64,000 nucleotides of DNA from the NCBI GenBank assembly GCA_949372875.1, contig CASIAW010000001.1:1-64000 (forward strand), given 5' to 3'. Shown piece by piece: positions 24,742-34,489 of this stretch. This stretch comes from Candidatus Poseidoniaceae archaeon (lineage in GTDB: Archaea > Thermoplasmatota > Poseidoniia > Poseidoniales > Poseidoniaceae). The position numbers and the translations under genes are program-made. The notes under the pieces are model-generated. The model saw nothing but the letters and a program-made list of their open reading frames with translations. It made no database searches and was not told where the DNA came from. Every line of letters starts with the position of its first letter. Within the stretch, counting starts at the first letter, position 1.

Positions 24742-25590
24742 ATGAGCATCAACAAAATAGCAGTTCTCGGAGCCGGGCAAATGGGGAATGGAATCACACA
24801 AGTGGCAGCATGCGCAGGCTATGATGTAATCATGATTGACATCAAGCAAGAGTACGTCGACCGTGGAATTGCAGCAATAGAAAAATCCTTGGCAAAACTC
24901 GTCTCGAAAGACCGAATGACACAGGAAGATGCAGACGCCTCTCGTGCTCGAATTTCTCTCTCTATTGACCGTGGGGTTTGTTCAGACTGTGATCTTGTCA
25001 TAGAAGCAGTGCCAGAGATTTTGGATTTGAAGGTGAGTATTTTCCAAGAACTTGATATGATTTGTAAACCAGAAACGATTCTTGCATCAAACACTTCCTC
25101 TATCTCCATCTCGACAATTGCTGAGTCGACCAACCGTCCAGACAAAGTGATCGGGATGCATTTCATGAATCCAGTTCCAATCATGAAACTTGTTGAAATT
25201 ATCAACGGCAAGGATACAACCGAAGAAACCAACGCAGCGGTTATCGAGGCTTCTGCGAAGATGGGTAAGACCGCTCTCTCATGCAATGATTCACCAGGTT
25301 TTATTTCCAATAGAATTCTTTGTCCAATGCTTAATGAAGCGATTTTAACGCTCCAAGAAGGCGTTGCTCAACCTGAGGCAATTGACGGTATTATGAAACT
25401 TGGAATGAATCACCCGATTGGACCACTCGCTCTTTCAGACTTGATTGGCTTAGATACAGTTCTCCACATTATGAATGTCTTACACGAAGGTATGGCTGAT
25501 GACAAATACGCCCCAGCGCCTCTTCTCATTCAGATGGTCGAAGAAGGGAAACTTGGACGAAAGTCCGGCCAAGGATTCTATACATACTGA
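24742..25590 (+). CDS. 3-hydroxyacyl-CoA (3-hydroxybutyryl-CoA) dehydrogenase
   Basis: 282 residues from ATG 24742 (a GTG three codons earlier is open). It oxidises 3-hydroxyacyl-CoA to 3-ketoacyl-CoA with NAD. The Rossmann motif is G-A-G-Q-M-G-N-G, the substrate/catalytic region is [16 protein letters not shown], and the C-terminal domain has [10 protein letters not shown] and G-L-D-T-V-L. Length is that of stand-alone bacterial Hbd/PaaH enzymes, not the fused FadB type. Together with the acyl-CoA dehydrogenase 3 kb away it suggests fatty-acid or branched-chain degradation. Confidence 0.93.
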   Translation: MSINKIAVLGAGQMGNGITQVAACAGYDVIMIDIKQEYVDRGIAAIEKSLAKLVSKDRMTQEDADASRARISLSIDRGVCSDCDLVIEAVPEILDLKVSIFQELDMICKPETILASNTSSISISTIAESTNRPDKVIGMHFMNPVPIMKLVEIINGKDTTEETNAAVIEASAKMGKTALSCNDSPGFISNRILCPMLNEAILTLQEGVAQPEAIDGIMKLGMNHPIGPLALSDLIGLDTVLHIMNVLHEGMADDKYAPAPLLIQMVEEGKLGRKSGQGFYTY

Positions 25591-25599
25591 GGGTGTCGA

Positions 25600-26670
25600 T
25601 TGAATCTCAAAGATACGTTACAATCTTGGGCTATTGGCCAATTTATGTCGACGTTTATCTCTTCTCCTGAACAGCCTATTTCCGATCGCAAGGCAGCCGA
25701 CACTCGTCTTGACAATCTTGGCCGATTAGCCATTATTCGAGCAGGACTTTCTGGTCTAATCTCTGGACTTTTTGTTGTTGCAGCGGCCCTTTTTCTTCGA
25801 GACTGGGAAGGTGCTGATGGATTAAGCGGTTTGAGTTTTGTAGTGATTCTTACGCTTGTAAGTAGTTTGACAACGGCTTTGGAATTAATTTTTCTTTATC
25901 GTGATTCTTTGAGTACTGCAGCCCGTATGGCAAAAGTTCTTGACATATCTGAAGAGGAACTTCAACAAGTTGAACTTGAGAATTCAATCCCCCATTGGCT
26001 GGTTCATGCAGCACTCGGCGCTCCTGGTTTTCAAGGAACCATGTTTGGTATCGACCCGCTTGCTAAAATTGGTAAGGTTGGAATGATTCTGCGAAAAGTC
26101 CTGAAAAAAGTAAAGATAGTTGCCAGTGCGACCGTTTTCAAAATGATCTTGCGAAGGATGTGGGTTCGTTTGCTTGGTCGAGTTGCGCTTCGCGCTTACG
26201 TGGAATTAATTTCACTCCCCGTCTTTGTTGTCCTCAACATGTTGGGAATGAATTGGATGATGAACGACATGCGTTCTCGTTTGGTAGGTCATGAACTTAC
26301 ACCCAAACTCATTGCACATGCCTTCCCCGAAGGATTCGATGATGTGAGCCCAGGATTACGCAGCGCATTACATTCAGGGATGGAAGAGCAAATTACAACA
26401 GCTCGATTTATTCATCCGAATCAAATCAGAGTTCTTGACTTGCTTGGGGAGATTGAAGGTCTATCCGTTCAACCGAACGAAGATGAAACACGTCGGGCCA
26501 ATCGTTTCCTTTTAGCCGTCACTACGATGTCCGGGAAAAACACTTCACGTTGTAAGAAACTTATCCATCGTATTGAACAGGAGTTGGGTAAAGAAGAAGT
26601 TTCACTCGTACGCCAAGAGATTGATGACGCAATTTATGACCTCGTGCCTTTGAATCGAACATGGAATTGA
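25600..26670 (+). CDS. Hypothetical integral membrane protein
   Basis: 356 residues from a TTG nine bases after the previous stop; ATG at 25645 is the alternative. Hydrophobic regions: about 45-67, 80-106 and 205-226. A middle basic segment (R-K-V-L-K-K-V-K-I) and a C-terminal soluble domain of about 125 residues (V-G-H-E-L-T-P-K-L ... G-L-R-S-A-L-H-S-G-M-E) follow. I do not recognise the family. Close spacing to the 3-hydroxyacyl-CoA dehydrogenase suggests cotranscription. Confidence 0.65.
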   Translation: MNLKDTLQSWAIGQFMSTFISSPEQPISDRKAADTRLDNLGRLAIIRAGLSGLISGLFVVAAALFLRDWEGADGLSGLSFVVILTLVSSLTTALELIFLYRDSLSTAARMAKVLDISEEELQQVELENSIPHWLVHAALGAPGFQGTMFGIDPLAKIGKVGMILRKVLKKVKIVASATVFKMILRRMWVRLLGRVALRAYVELISLPVFVVLNMLGMNWMMNDMRSRLVGHELTPKLIAHAFPEGFDDVSPGLRSALHSGMEEQITTARFIHPNQIRVLDLLGEIEGLSVQPNEDETRRANRFLLAVTTMSGKNTSRCKKLIHRIEQELGKEEVSLVRQEIDDAIYDLVPLNRTWN

Positions 26671-26711
26671 GCGTAGTATCAGTTTATTATGCCTCAACTC
26701 GTGGACTTACT

Positions 26712-29700
26712 ATGACCTCATCCGGAACATTCTCATTACGCAGCCAAAGTTTTTTGCTCATCTTCCTTTTGCTCGGTTCTGGAATGCTCGGACTCATTCC
26801 TATTCAATCTGCAGATGCAGATTCTGCTCGTTCGACTGGAAGCGAAAGTCTGAACGTTGAAATTCTCGGAGATTATTACGACCGTGGGACGAATATTACA
26901 TTGGTCGCTACAGCGACAAATTTAGACTCAATGGCAGAATACACCCTTGAATATACTCTCTGCCGTGCAACTGGTGAATGGAATGATGAAACGGAAATAA
27001 TGGAGATTGAATGTACGGAATGGTTTGAACAGGTTTCAGGCACCATCGAATTGGGTTCCGGAAATTCATTCTCCCTTACAGCTACATCGATTCAAGATAC
27101 AGGATGCTGTGACCTTCCTTCTGGAGTTGAAGGCTTTGAGAACGGAACAATGATGTTTTTGGTAAACCTCACATCCCAGTATATCACAACTGCCTCTTCT
27201 TGGACCGGCGTTTTCGTGTTGGGGAATGAAATCGTTCACATGGATATGGAGGTTCGTGAAGGAAATATCTTGTTGGGGATGGACTATGACGTTCACACTC
27301 TGTTTGAATTAGAATTTTACAATCTACAAGCCAACACTTACTCTGTCAACTGCTCGTTGATTGACCCCAACGGCACCGTCATTGATACGAGTTTGTTTAC
27401 TTGGAGCGATGACAGAGATGCCATTGATTCTCACCTTGTACTCCAGGCCGTTGGCGAAGGGGAACACTACCCACACTGTACACTCTCTCGAGTTTCCGAC
27501 AACAGCATCTTAGCAAGTCAAAATGGAGCTACGTTTGAAGTGATTAAGAGCAATTACTCCGGCTATGAAGCAGTGATGGGCCAAACGGATGTTGTGTTCT
27601 ATGAGCACAACAACACCATCGACTTCACAATCGTCTTGTCAAACCTGTATATCGGCGCAGAATATGCATTCGAATACACAATGTGCTATACACATGTCTA
27701 CTACGACTATCACATTCGTAACTATATTATTGAATGTGGTGACGATGTTCAGTATGGTCTTGTCGATGACGTTTCAACACCAAATGTGGACGAATCACAG
27801 GTGGTTTCGTATAGTGACCGAATCACAGTGACCCCTACTGCATCAACGCATGTCGAACAAGTTTCTCTTACACTACCAAGTTGCTGCGGTAAGAATAAGG
27901 TTTACTTGAACAATTCAGGACTCCTCAGTATCGATTCTCTTGAGAATGAATCGCTCACCTTCGATTTGGTTGTCAGCACACGAAATGTAACTTTAGATGC
28001 AGATATATCCAATACTTTCGTTCTCGGGGGTGAGGTTGTAAGTGATCATCTGACATACGACCGTACTCGAATTTTGATTGGCATGAATTCAATCACATAC
28101 AGCCGGTTTAACTTGGATACAATGAACAGTTTCACTCTTACCTACACGATTGAATGTTCTCTCTACAATTCCACTGGAGATGTTGTCGACACTCGTTCCT
28201 CGAACTGGAACCATAATGGTCAACCTAGGGCAGATATTGCTCTGCTTGCTCCAAATCCCGGAGTGTTCCATTCAGAATGTAATTTGACTCGAAATATCGA
28301 TGACAAATTAATGGGCTCTCAAATCGGAGAGACAATTACTGTTATCGATGTGAACTACACGGCAAATGAACGCCATTCAGTCACCACTGACACCCACTTC
28401 TACCCGCATAACTCAACCATGGAGTTTAGCATTCACACCACCAATATGTATCCTGAAACGAATTATACATTGGAATATGATTTGTGCAGTTTAGTGACCG
28501 AGTATGATGAAGGAGTCTTTGAGACCTATTGCTCTGGAACCCCTTCTTTTTACTCAAACAATATCCCTGAAGAAAATCGGACTCTTCTTTCTGGTCTCAT
28601 TGATTTCACAGCCTCGGCATCTTCGCACACAGAGGTTGTTACAATCGTCATACCAGAATGCTGTGGTGATTTTGCTAACAACGTCTCATGGTGGTTGGAA
28701 AATGGTTCGATGGCCTTCGAATCACGTCTTCTCATCCAAGGGGTCGTGCTCAACAGTCCTTGGGATGAGAGCAGTTACTTCTCCATTGGTGGTGCTGTTT
28801 CTGCGTCTGAAATGTTACATCAGTCACTTCAACTCTTACCGAACATGAATTTGTATGTCGACATGATTTGGTTCCTGGATCATCGTAATGAATTTATTCA
28901 AACCTACCAAGAACATTGTAACTTTATCGACGCATCCAATCAAACTGTTCTTGATTCGACCTCATCAATGTGGAATCACCGCCCAGAACAAGTGAATACA
29001 ATGAATTCTATCTTTTCACCACCTGGTGAAGGAGAATATTATGTTGAGTGCACGTTGACTCGAGTCGCAGATTCGATGCTGCTTTCAACCCATACGAGCG
29101 AGAACATCACGGTCTTACCGGAAATTGGTAGTCAAGACGATGCAACGATCAGTGTGAGCACATTGGTCAAACCCGACGGTTGGGCTTTAGTCCTCGTATC
29201 GATGGGCAAACTCGATGCTGGACAGCAATATTCAATCAACTGGAATGTGTTGGATGCCTCGACCGGTAACAGCAGTGTCATGGACTCAGGAGATTTCACT
29301 TGGGTTGAAGGAACCGACTCCGTTGAGGTCATAATCCTCGAATACAATGCACTTGCTGATTCTACTCATGCATGCTTTACCGTTGATTTGAATGCTGCTG
29401 ATGAGATTTTGGTTTCAATCAATAACACCACGATGACATCGAATTTATGCTGGACTCAAAACTCATTATCGGACCTTGACTCAGATGGTGTTTTCGATAA
29501 GAACGATGAGTGTTCAGCTACACCTTATGGAAGCGTTGTTCAAACCAATGGATGTTCTGATGCCGACCTTGATGGATGGGATGACAGTGTCGAAATCGAA
29601 TGTAATTCTGATTATCAAAACCCTACATCTGTTCCAGTTGACTACGACCAAGATGGAATGTGTGACTCCTTAGACGATGACGATGACAACGATGGTTTCA

Positions 29701-30230
29701 CCGATGAAATTGAATACCTCAGAGGCACAAATCCATATGACTTGAACGATTTCCCAACCAATCAATTGCCAGTATGTACCTTCTTCTTCACTCTTGAAGT
29801 CGATGGCTTACCTTTCGCCATTTCGGGTGAGGAAGAAGTTTCCACCTTGGTGATTGGGACGTCCTCTGTAGCCGGTATGGGGACGGGAATTACACCTATT
29901 GTTACCGTTCCTTCTGGTGACTATTTCGTGACCGTTACCTGCCAAGACATGGATAATGACCCAGTCACCATTTCAGTTAATGACGTCGTAGTCGGTCCTG
30001 CAATGGGCGAAATTACTGCCTCGGCCATGATTTCCCTCTCTGCAGATGTTTCCGAATCAGTCGATGCGAACATCACTTGGGACGATGGGGTAAACTCCGC
30101 TACAACGATTCTTACCGTGAACATGGAAAATACTGGAAGCAATTCCTCTTATGTCCCTGGATTCACTGCTTCGCTTGGTATCCTCGCGCTTCTCGGTGCG
30201 GTCATGGTTTCACGAAAGCGAATGAATTGA
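26712..30230 (+). CDS. Secreted repeat protein with PGF-CTERM-like tail
   Basis: About 1172 residues from ATG 26712, which starts a clear signal peptide (S-F-L-L-I-F-L-L-L-G-S-G-M-L-G). It contains three tandem units of about 260 residues; each has Y-T-L-E-Y-x-L-C near the front, a Cys-Cys pair (codons at about 27106, 27882 and 28660) and a C-x-L closing strand, probably Ig-like folds with disulfides. A fourth partial unit and D-x-D-x-D-G calcium motifs follow (about 29475-29700). The tail Y-V-P-G-F-T-A-S then a hydrophobic helix and R-K-R matches the PGF-CTERM sorting signal, which an archaeosortase cuts and replaces by a lipid anchor. Role: surface binding or matrix; no ligand evident. Confidence 0.8.
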   Translation: MTSSGTFSLRSQSFLLIFLLLGSGMLGLIPIQSADADSARSTGSESLNVEILGDYYDRGTNITLVATATNLDSMAEYTLEYTLCRATGEWNDETEIMEIECTEWFEQVSGTIELGSGNSFSLTATSIQDTGCCDLPSGVEGFENGTMMFLVNLTSQYITTASSWTGVFVLGNEIVHMDMEVREGNILLGMDYDVHTLFELEFYNLQANTYSVNCSLIDPNGTVIDTSLFTWSDDRDAIDSHLVLQAVGEGEHYPHCTLSRVSDNSILASQNGATFEVIKSNYSGYEAVMGQTDVVFYEHNNTIDFTIVLSNLYIGAEYAFEYTMCYTHVYYDYHIRNYIIECGDDVQYGLVDDVSTPNVDESQVVSYSDRITVTPTASTHVEQVSLTLPSCCGKNKVYLNNSGLLSIDSLENESLTFDLVVSTRNVTLDADISNTFVLGGEVVSDHLTYDRTRILIGMNSITYSRFNLDTMNSFTLTYTIECSLYNSTGDVVDTRSSNWNHNGQPRADIALLAPNPGVFHSECNLTRNIDDKLMGSQIGETITVIDVNYTANERHSVTTDTHFYPHNSTMEFSIHTTNMYPETNYTLEYDLCSLVTEYDEGVFETYCSGTPSFYSNNIPEENRTLLSGLIDFTASASSHTEVVTIVIPECCGDFANNVSWWLENGSMAFESRLLIQGVVLNSPWDESSYFSIGGAVSASEMLHQSLQLLPNMNLYVDMIWFLDHRNEFIQTYQEHCNFIDASNQTVLDSTSSMWNHRPEQVNTMNSIFSPPGEGEYYVECTLTRVADSMLLSTHTSENITVLPEIGSQDDATISVSTLVKPDGWALVLVSMGKLDAGQQYSINWNVLDASTGNSSVMDSGDFTWVEGTDSVEVIILEYNALADSTHACFTVDLNAADEILVSINNTTMTSNLCWTQNSLSDLDSDGVFDKNDECSATPYGSVVQTNGCSDADLDGWDDSVEIECNSDYQNPTSVPVDYDQDGMCDSLDDDDDNDGFTDEIEYLRGTNPYDLNDFPTNQLPVCTFFFTLEVDGLPFAISGEEEVSTLVIGTSSVAGMGTGITPIVTVPSGDYFVTVTCQDMDNDPVTISVNDVVVGPAMGEITASAMISLSADVSESVDANITWDDGVNSATTILTVNMENTGSNSSYVPGFTASLGILALLGAVMVSRKRMN

Positions 30231-30277
30231 AATCCCCTTGACGGCAGAACCAAAAACCTCCTGCTCGAACTCCGTTC

Positions 30278-31024
30278 ATGGCTCAAGGACCCTATGTCGT
30301 AACCGGTGCATCGAAAGGAATTGGACGAGAGATTTCTCTTCAACTCGCAACCCAAGGTCACCCGGTAATTGCTCTAGCACGGGCTTCCGTAGAACTCGAT
30401 GAAATCGGCACAACTCTTGCACAAATTTGCCCGGGCTCCTTTTCTCTCGCTTGCGATTTATCTCATCCTGAAATTATTCAATCAACTGCTTCTCACATCT
30501 GTGAAACTTTTGATTGGATTGCTGGGATTGTTCACAATGCAGGCACAATTTTTCCGATTATTCCATTGGCGCAAGCGGATATATCTCTCTGGACTCACTC
30601 AATCAGTGCGAACTTGATCGGTGTTCAAGACTTAACCCAACGACTTCTTGCGAACATGGGTGGTTCTCAGCAATCTCGTATTACGACCATATCCAGTGGT
30701 GCTTCGTTACGTCCGGTTGAATCATGGTCAGCTTATTGTGTGGCAAAGGCAGGTCTTGATATGTGGGCGCGATGTTTAGCTGCGGAAGGTTCAGCATCAA
30801 ACATCAGCGCAATTGCAGTAGCTCCTGGAGTTGTTGATACGGGAATGCAAGTTGATATCCGTTCAGCAAATCCTAAGCAATTTCCAGCACATCCGACCTT
30901 TGTATCTCTTCATACCGATGGTCATCTCACCCAAAGCAAGGATGTGGCAGGACAATTATGCCCCCTAATTCTCCATCATTCAATGGAACAGTCTGGGCAA
31001 AGATTTGATGTTCGTGAACTGTAA
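30278..31024 (+). CDS. Short-chain dehydrogenase/reductase (SDR)
   Basis: 248 residues. Classical SDR fold: T-G-A-S-K-G-I-G (9-16), D-L-S after the third strand, H-N-A-G, catalytic Ser in T-I-S-S-G-A-S, and Tyr/Lys in Y-C-V-A-K. After the core, A-P-G-V-V-D-T-G-M-Q is reminiscent of sepiapterin reductase and benzil reductase, so a pterin or dicarbonyl substrate is possible but not shown. The R after G-A-S-K would fit NADPH preference poorly; cofactor choice is open. It stands about 65 bases before aIF5A on the same strand. Confidence 0.88.
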   Translation: MAQGPYVVTGASKGIGREISLQLATQGHPVIALARASVELDEIGTTLAQICPGSFSLACDLSHPEIIQSTASHICETFDWIAGIVHNAGTIFPIIPLAQADISLWTHSISANLIGVQDLTQRLLANMGGSQQSRITTISSGASLRPVESWSAYCVAKAGLDMWARCLAAEGSASNISAIAVAPGVVDTGMQVDIRSANPKQFPAHPTFVSLHTDGHLTQSKDVAGQLCPLILHHSMEQSGQRFDVREL

Positions 31025-31089
31025 TATCAATGTAAAAAAGAGCGAAGGGTGATAAGCCAGCACCTTGACAGCGCAGATAGAGGGATTCT

Positions 31090-31470
31090 ATGCCAGGAAC
31101 AGACCGTGTTGAAATTCGAACTTTGAAAGTTGGACGCTTTTGCGTTGTCGACGATGAAGCTTACAAGATTTTGAGTATCTCTACTTCCAAACCTGGAAAG
31201 CACGGCTCTGCTAAAGCTCGTATTGAACTGATCTCTTTGTTTTCTTCAAAGAGAATCTCCCACGTTGGCTCAGTCACTGATAGCATCAATGTCCCAATGA
31301 TCGAAAAAGGCAAGGCAATGGTAACTCACATCGATGGTGAAGAAGTTCACGCCATGAACATGAAAGACCACTCGATGATGATTCTTCCAGTTGATTCCGA
31401 AATTGAAGTTGCTTCAGGTCAAGAGATTCTTTGGATGGAAGCACTTGGTCGATATAAAATCGAACGCTGA
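31090..31470 (+). CDS. eif5a: Translation initiation factor aIF5A
   Basis: 126 residues. Promotes peptide-bond formation and translation of difficult sequences at the ribosomal P/E site. The modification loop S-K-P-G-K-H-G is intact, with Lys37 the expected hypusine site. The position after H-G is Ser in S-A-K where most family members have His. The N-terminal KOW-like and C-terminal OB domains fill the protein with no extension. The start ATG is preceded by G-A-G-G-G-like bases (GATAGAGGGATTCT), a possible ribosome-binding site. Confidence 0.95.
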   Translation: MPGTDRVEIRTLKVGRFCVVDDEAYKILSISTSKPGKHGSAKARIELISLFSSKRISHVGSVTDSINVPMIEKGKAMVTHIDGEEVHAMNMKDHSMMILPVDSEIEVASGQEILWMEALGRYKIER

Positions 31471-31490
31471 AACTTCTGGTCGTTTAATTA

Positions 31491-31514
31491 TCAAATGTGA
31501 ATCTTCACATTTGA
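31491..31514. promoter_or_regulatory. 24-base perfect palindrome between aIF5A and MFS gene
   Basis: Eleven-base arms (TCAAATGTGAA and TTCACATTTGA) around a TC spacer, 20 bases after the aIF5A stop and 49 bases before the MFS ATG. There is no poly-T run behind it, so it is less like a terminator and more like an operator for the transporter gene. It could also form an RNA hairpin at the aIF5A 3' end. Confidence 0.55.
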
Positions 31515-31563
31515 GTGATTGTCCGGTGATGTATTCATAAGCGGAAAGAGTTCATCATCGTCT

Positions 31564-33612
31564 ATGTCCGATGCCGTAACCGGAAATGCAACTGAACCTT
31601 TTTCAGTTAACGCAGCCATGGAAAACATGAGTGAGACCGATAAGAAATCTTTGAAAAGTTGGTATTTCTTTGACTGGGCAAACCAAGCATATGCACTGAC
31701 TGTCATGACAGTCATCGCTCCTCAAGTAATGTCTGGGTTGTACAACTACGCAACAGGAACACAGACTGGTGACGCATTCTACGCTCAAGTCCTCACCTTC
31801 TCGATGCTCTTTGTGGTCGTAACTGCACCAGCTCTTGGGGTCATTGCAGATCGTATGCCGATTAAGAAATCCTTACTCAAATGGTATACCGTTGCTGGTG
31901 TTATTTTTACTGCCCTTATGGGCGCTGCTCCATACTTTGGTTCTGATGGTTACAAAATTATGGCAGTTATGTATGTCATAGGTACCGTTGGTTTCACCGG
32001 TGGTAACGTCATTTACTATTCATTCATGCCTTATTTGGCTGAAAAGCGATGCATGGACCATGTCTCTTCGAAAGGGTATGCATATGGTTTCATGGGTGGT
32101 TCAATGCTTCTCATCTTCCATCTCATCATTCTCTTGGGTCCATTTGGTTGGGACTCAAACTTCCGTTTGTCAACTATTTTCGTTACCTCTGCGTTGTGGT
32201 GGTGGGGCTTTGGTTATCTGATGTTTAAGTGGACTCCAGAACCGGAAATTCCGAACGAAATGCAATGGGAAGGCTTTGCACATGCAACGAAAGTGGCATA
32301 TGGCCAAGTCTTTACGACTTTCAAAGAAATCAAAAAGTTCAAGATTTTAGCAATGTATCTTCTCGCTTATCTTCTGTTTTATGATGGAGTCAATACCATC
32401 GCTAGTATGGCAAGCGCATACGGGGACTCCGTTCTTCGTTTGAGTCTTCAATTGAACATCTATCTTCTCTTGACAGTCAACATTGTTGCAATTCCTATGA
32501 CTTTGGTGTTTGGTAAACTTGCCAACATCAAGGGCACCAAGTTTGCTTTGATGCTCTCTCTCATTATCTATTGCTGTGTTGCAGTTGTTGCAGCTGGCTT
32601 TGCTCCGCTTGAACTGGATTCAACAGTCAATGTAGACGACGAGGGAAATCCAACAGTGGATGATGCAGACCGATACGATTTCACCTTCACCTGGAATGAA
32701 GAAACCTCAATGTATGAAATGACGACACTCTACGGAAAAGGATACGAAGGATGGATCAGTGAAGAAGGCGCAGGTGACAATGAATTCCGTGATGCTTACC
32801 AGAGTTATTTCCCAGCAGAGTCGACAGACTATGAAACAAGTTCATCTTCATCAGGCTCCATGGGTGCTGGAATTCTCATGTGTATCGCAATCCTTGCAAT
32901 CCTTGGGACCTTCGGCGCAGGTATTCTTTACATTCAAAATCTCGAAATGGGTTGGAAGGGCGCACTCCTTGCTTTCCTCTTGGTTGGTTCAGGACTCTTA
33001 GGTGTCTCGATGCTTGCTGAAGATGAAACGGTGGCTGAGGAAGTAATTCCATCTATCAACGCTGAAAATGCTACGGCAATGGTCGCAGCATTTGATGGCA
33101 CAAGTGACCACCGCTGGTCGATTATATTCATTGGCGGACCACAAAGTGGTGCTGATGAAATTGGCGATACTCACCCGACAAATGTCGATCAAGGTGGTCT
33201 TGCTGATGGCTATGCCTCCTGGATGCGTTCGAATTTATGGGAGCCTCTCGGAATGGGTGTTACTGCTCAATGGATTACTCTTGGAATGTTTGTTGGTGTA
33301 GCAATGGGTGCTGCTGGTGCTCAAGCACGTTCGATGTTCTCTATGCTGATTCCAGAAACACGGACATCTGAATTCTTCGGTTTCTTTGGTTTCCTCGGAA
33401 AGTCTGCAGCAATGATTGGAACCTTCTTGTATGCAATTGCAAGCACTCAATTTGACAGCCGTGTGGCAATTTTGACCATCACGATTGTTATTCTCATGGG
33501 AACCTACCTTACGAGTCGAATAGACTTGGAAGAAGGTATGCGAGTCGCAGATGAAGAAGACCGTATAGCACGGGAAAACGGCAATCATCCTTCACAAGCA
33601 GTTATCGAGTGA
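31564..33612 (+). CDS. MFS transporter, Atg22/UMF1-like
   Basis: 682 residues from ATG 31564; the TTG at 31519 falls next to the palindrome and is unlikely. About 12 membrane helices. The start S-W-Y-F-F-D-W-A-N-Q-A-Y and the A-P-x-L-G-V-I-A-D motif are typical of the Atg22/UMF1 branch, which exports amino acids from vacuoles in fungi; bacterial and archaeal members are less well known. An acidic insertion of about 110 residues (nt about 32620-32850) lies between helices and is probably outside. A second Thr/Ala-rich loop is at about 33000-33240. Substrate unknown. Confidence 0.85.
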   Translation: MSDAVTGNATEPFSVNAAMENMSETDKKSLKSWYFFDWANQAYALTVMTVIAPQVMSGLYNYATGTQTGDAFYAQVLTFSMLFVVVTAPALGVIADRMPIKKSLLKWYTVAGVIFTALMGAAPYFGSDGYKIMAVMYVIGTVGFTGGNVIYYSFMPYLAEKRCMDHVSSKGYAYGFMGGSMLLIFHLIILLGPFGWDSNFRLSTIFVTSALWWWGFGYLMFKWTPEPEIPNEMQWEGFAHATKVAYGQVFTTFKEIKKFKILAMYLLAYLLFYDGVNTIASMASAYGDSVLRLSLQLNIYLLLTVNIVAIPMTLVFGKLANIKGTKFALMLSLIIYCCVAVVAAGFAPLELDSTVNVDDEGNPTVDDADRYDFTFTWNEETSMYEMTTLYGKGYEGWISEEGAGDNEFRDAYQSYFPAESTDYETSSSSSGSMGAGILMCIAILAILGTFGAGILYIQNLEMGWKGALLAFLLVGSGLLGVSMLAEDETVAEEVIPSINAENATAMVAAFDGTSDHRWSIIFIGGPQSGADEIGDTHPTNVDQGGLADGYASWMRSNLWEPLGMGVTAQWITLGMFVGVAMGAAGAQARSMFSMLIPETRTSEFFGFFGFLGKSAAMIGTFLYAIASTQFDSRVAILTITIVILMGTYLTSRIDLEEGMRVADEEDRIARENGNHPSQAVIE

Positions 33613-33677
33613 TACAAACAACACTTGCCATTGAGTTAAGTGACTAGTATTATGAAGCGCTTGAAAGAGCAAGTGGT

Positions 33678-34406
33678 ATGAAAGCATTCCAACTACTCCA
33701 GACGATTGGCTCATTTGTAGTCATACTCTCGATGGTGGTTGTTTGGGGTGTTCCTCTTGCACCTGCTATCGTTTACTTTAACTGGGCCAATGACTTGATT
33801 TCATCAGAACATGAATGGTTACAGGCACTCATTACAGGCCTGATACTTTCAAGCTCGTTCATTGTCTACACCCTTTGTCTCCTCCTCTTTTCAGCCGTCC
33901 TGCAATTCATTTTACACCTCCGAATTACTGAGAAGACTGTGGTTCCACTGGCATCGTTCAAAACTATCCGTTGGGCTTTCTGTGGGCAGGTTTTACGTTC
34001 GACTATGCCGTTTCTTCAGCACTTTGTCCCATCATTTTTAGCAACTACTTATTTCCGTGTGGCAGGTGCTAAAATAGGTAAGAATACTCAAATCAATACG
34101 TTTCGACTCAACGATCCTTGCCTCATTCAAATCGATGACAATTGTGTGATTGGTGGTAGTGCTATTTTCAATGGACACTTGGTTGAAAAAGGTCAAATGG
34201 TTTTTGCTCCGATTCACATGAAAAAGGGTTCACTTGTTGGAGCTGGGGCAACGGTCCAACCTGGCGTTACCATCGAAGAAAATGCAGTTATTGCAACCAA
34301 TGCCTTGATTCCCAAGTATCGTACTATTCCTGCAAATGAAGTCTGGGGTGGATTGCCAGCGGTCATGATTCGTGACAGTTCAACGAGAGAGGAAATCTCC
34401 TCTTAA
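33678..34406 (+). CDS. Membrane-anchored hexapeptide-repeat protein (acyltransferase-like)
   Basis: 242 residues. Two to three N-terminal membrane helices (about 5-30 and 46-78), then a left-handed beta-helix built of hexapeptide repeats: I-G-K-N-T-Q-I-N, I-D-D-N-C-V-I-G, V-G-A-G-A-T-V-Q, I-E-E-N-A-V-I-A. A C-terminal W-G-G-L-P-A-V motif follows. The layout resembles the terminal membrane-bound hexapeptide domain of Pls-type peptide synthetases (polylysine synthetase-like), though here it stands alone. The acyl donor and acceptor are unknown. It starts 65 bases after the MFS gene. Confidence 0.75.
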   Translation: MKAFQLLQTIGSFVVILSMVVVWGVPLAPAIVYFNWANDLISSEHEWLQALITGLILSSSFIVYTLCLLLFSAVLQFILHLRITEKTVVPLASFKTIRWAFCGQVLRSTMPFLQHFVPSFLATTYFRVAGAKIGKNTQINTFRLNDPCLIQIDDNCVIGGSAIFNGHLVEKGQMVFAPIHMKKGSLVGAGATVQPGVTIEENAVIATNALIPKYRTIPANEVWGGLPAVMIRDSSTREEISS

Positions 34407-34468
34407 CATGGTAGAAATTGTTCGCAAACAATAGTAACCTATTCAAACGGATTGCTCCACCTTAGGAC

Positions 34469-34483
34469 ATACGCGTAGCGTAT
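34469..34483. promoter_or_regulatory. Inverted repeat upstream of OPT transporter gene
   Basis: ATACGC-GTA-GCGTAT, exact six-base arms, 16-30 bases before the ATG at 34499, where the promoter should be. It could be an operator; no other copy was noticed in the window. Confidence 0.4.
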
Positions 34484-34489
34484 ACGAGT

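Noticed and set aside
31491-31514. Calling the palindrome a rho-independent terminator of aIF5A
   Set aside because: No U-tract follows, and archaea rarely use hairpin terminators; I list it as a regulatory candidate instead.
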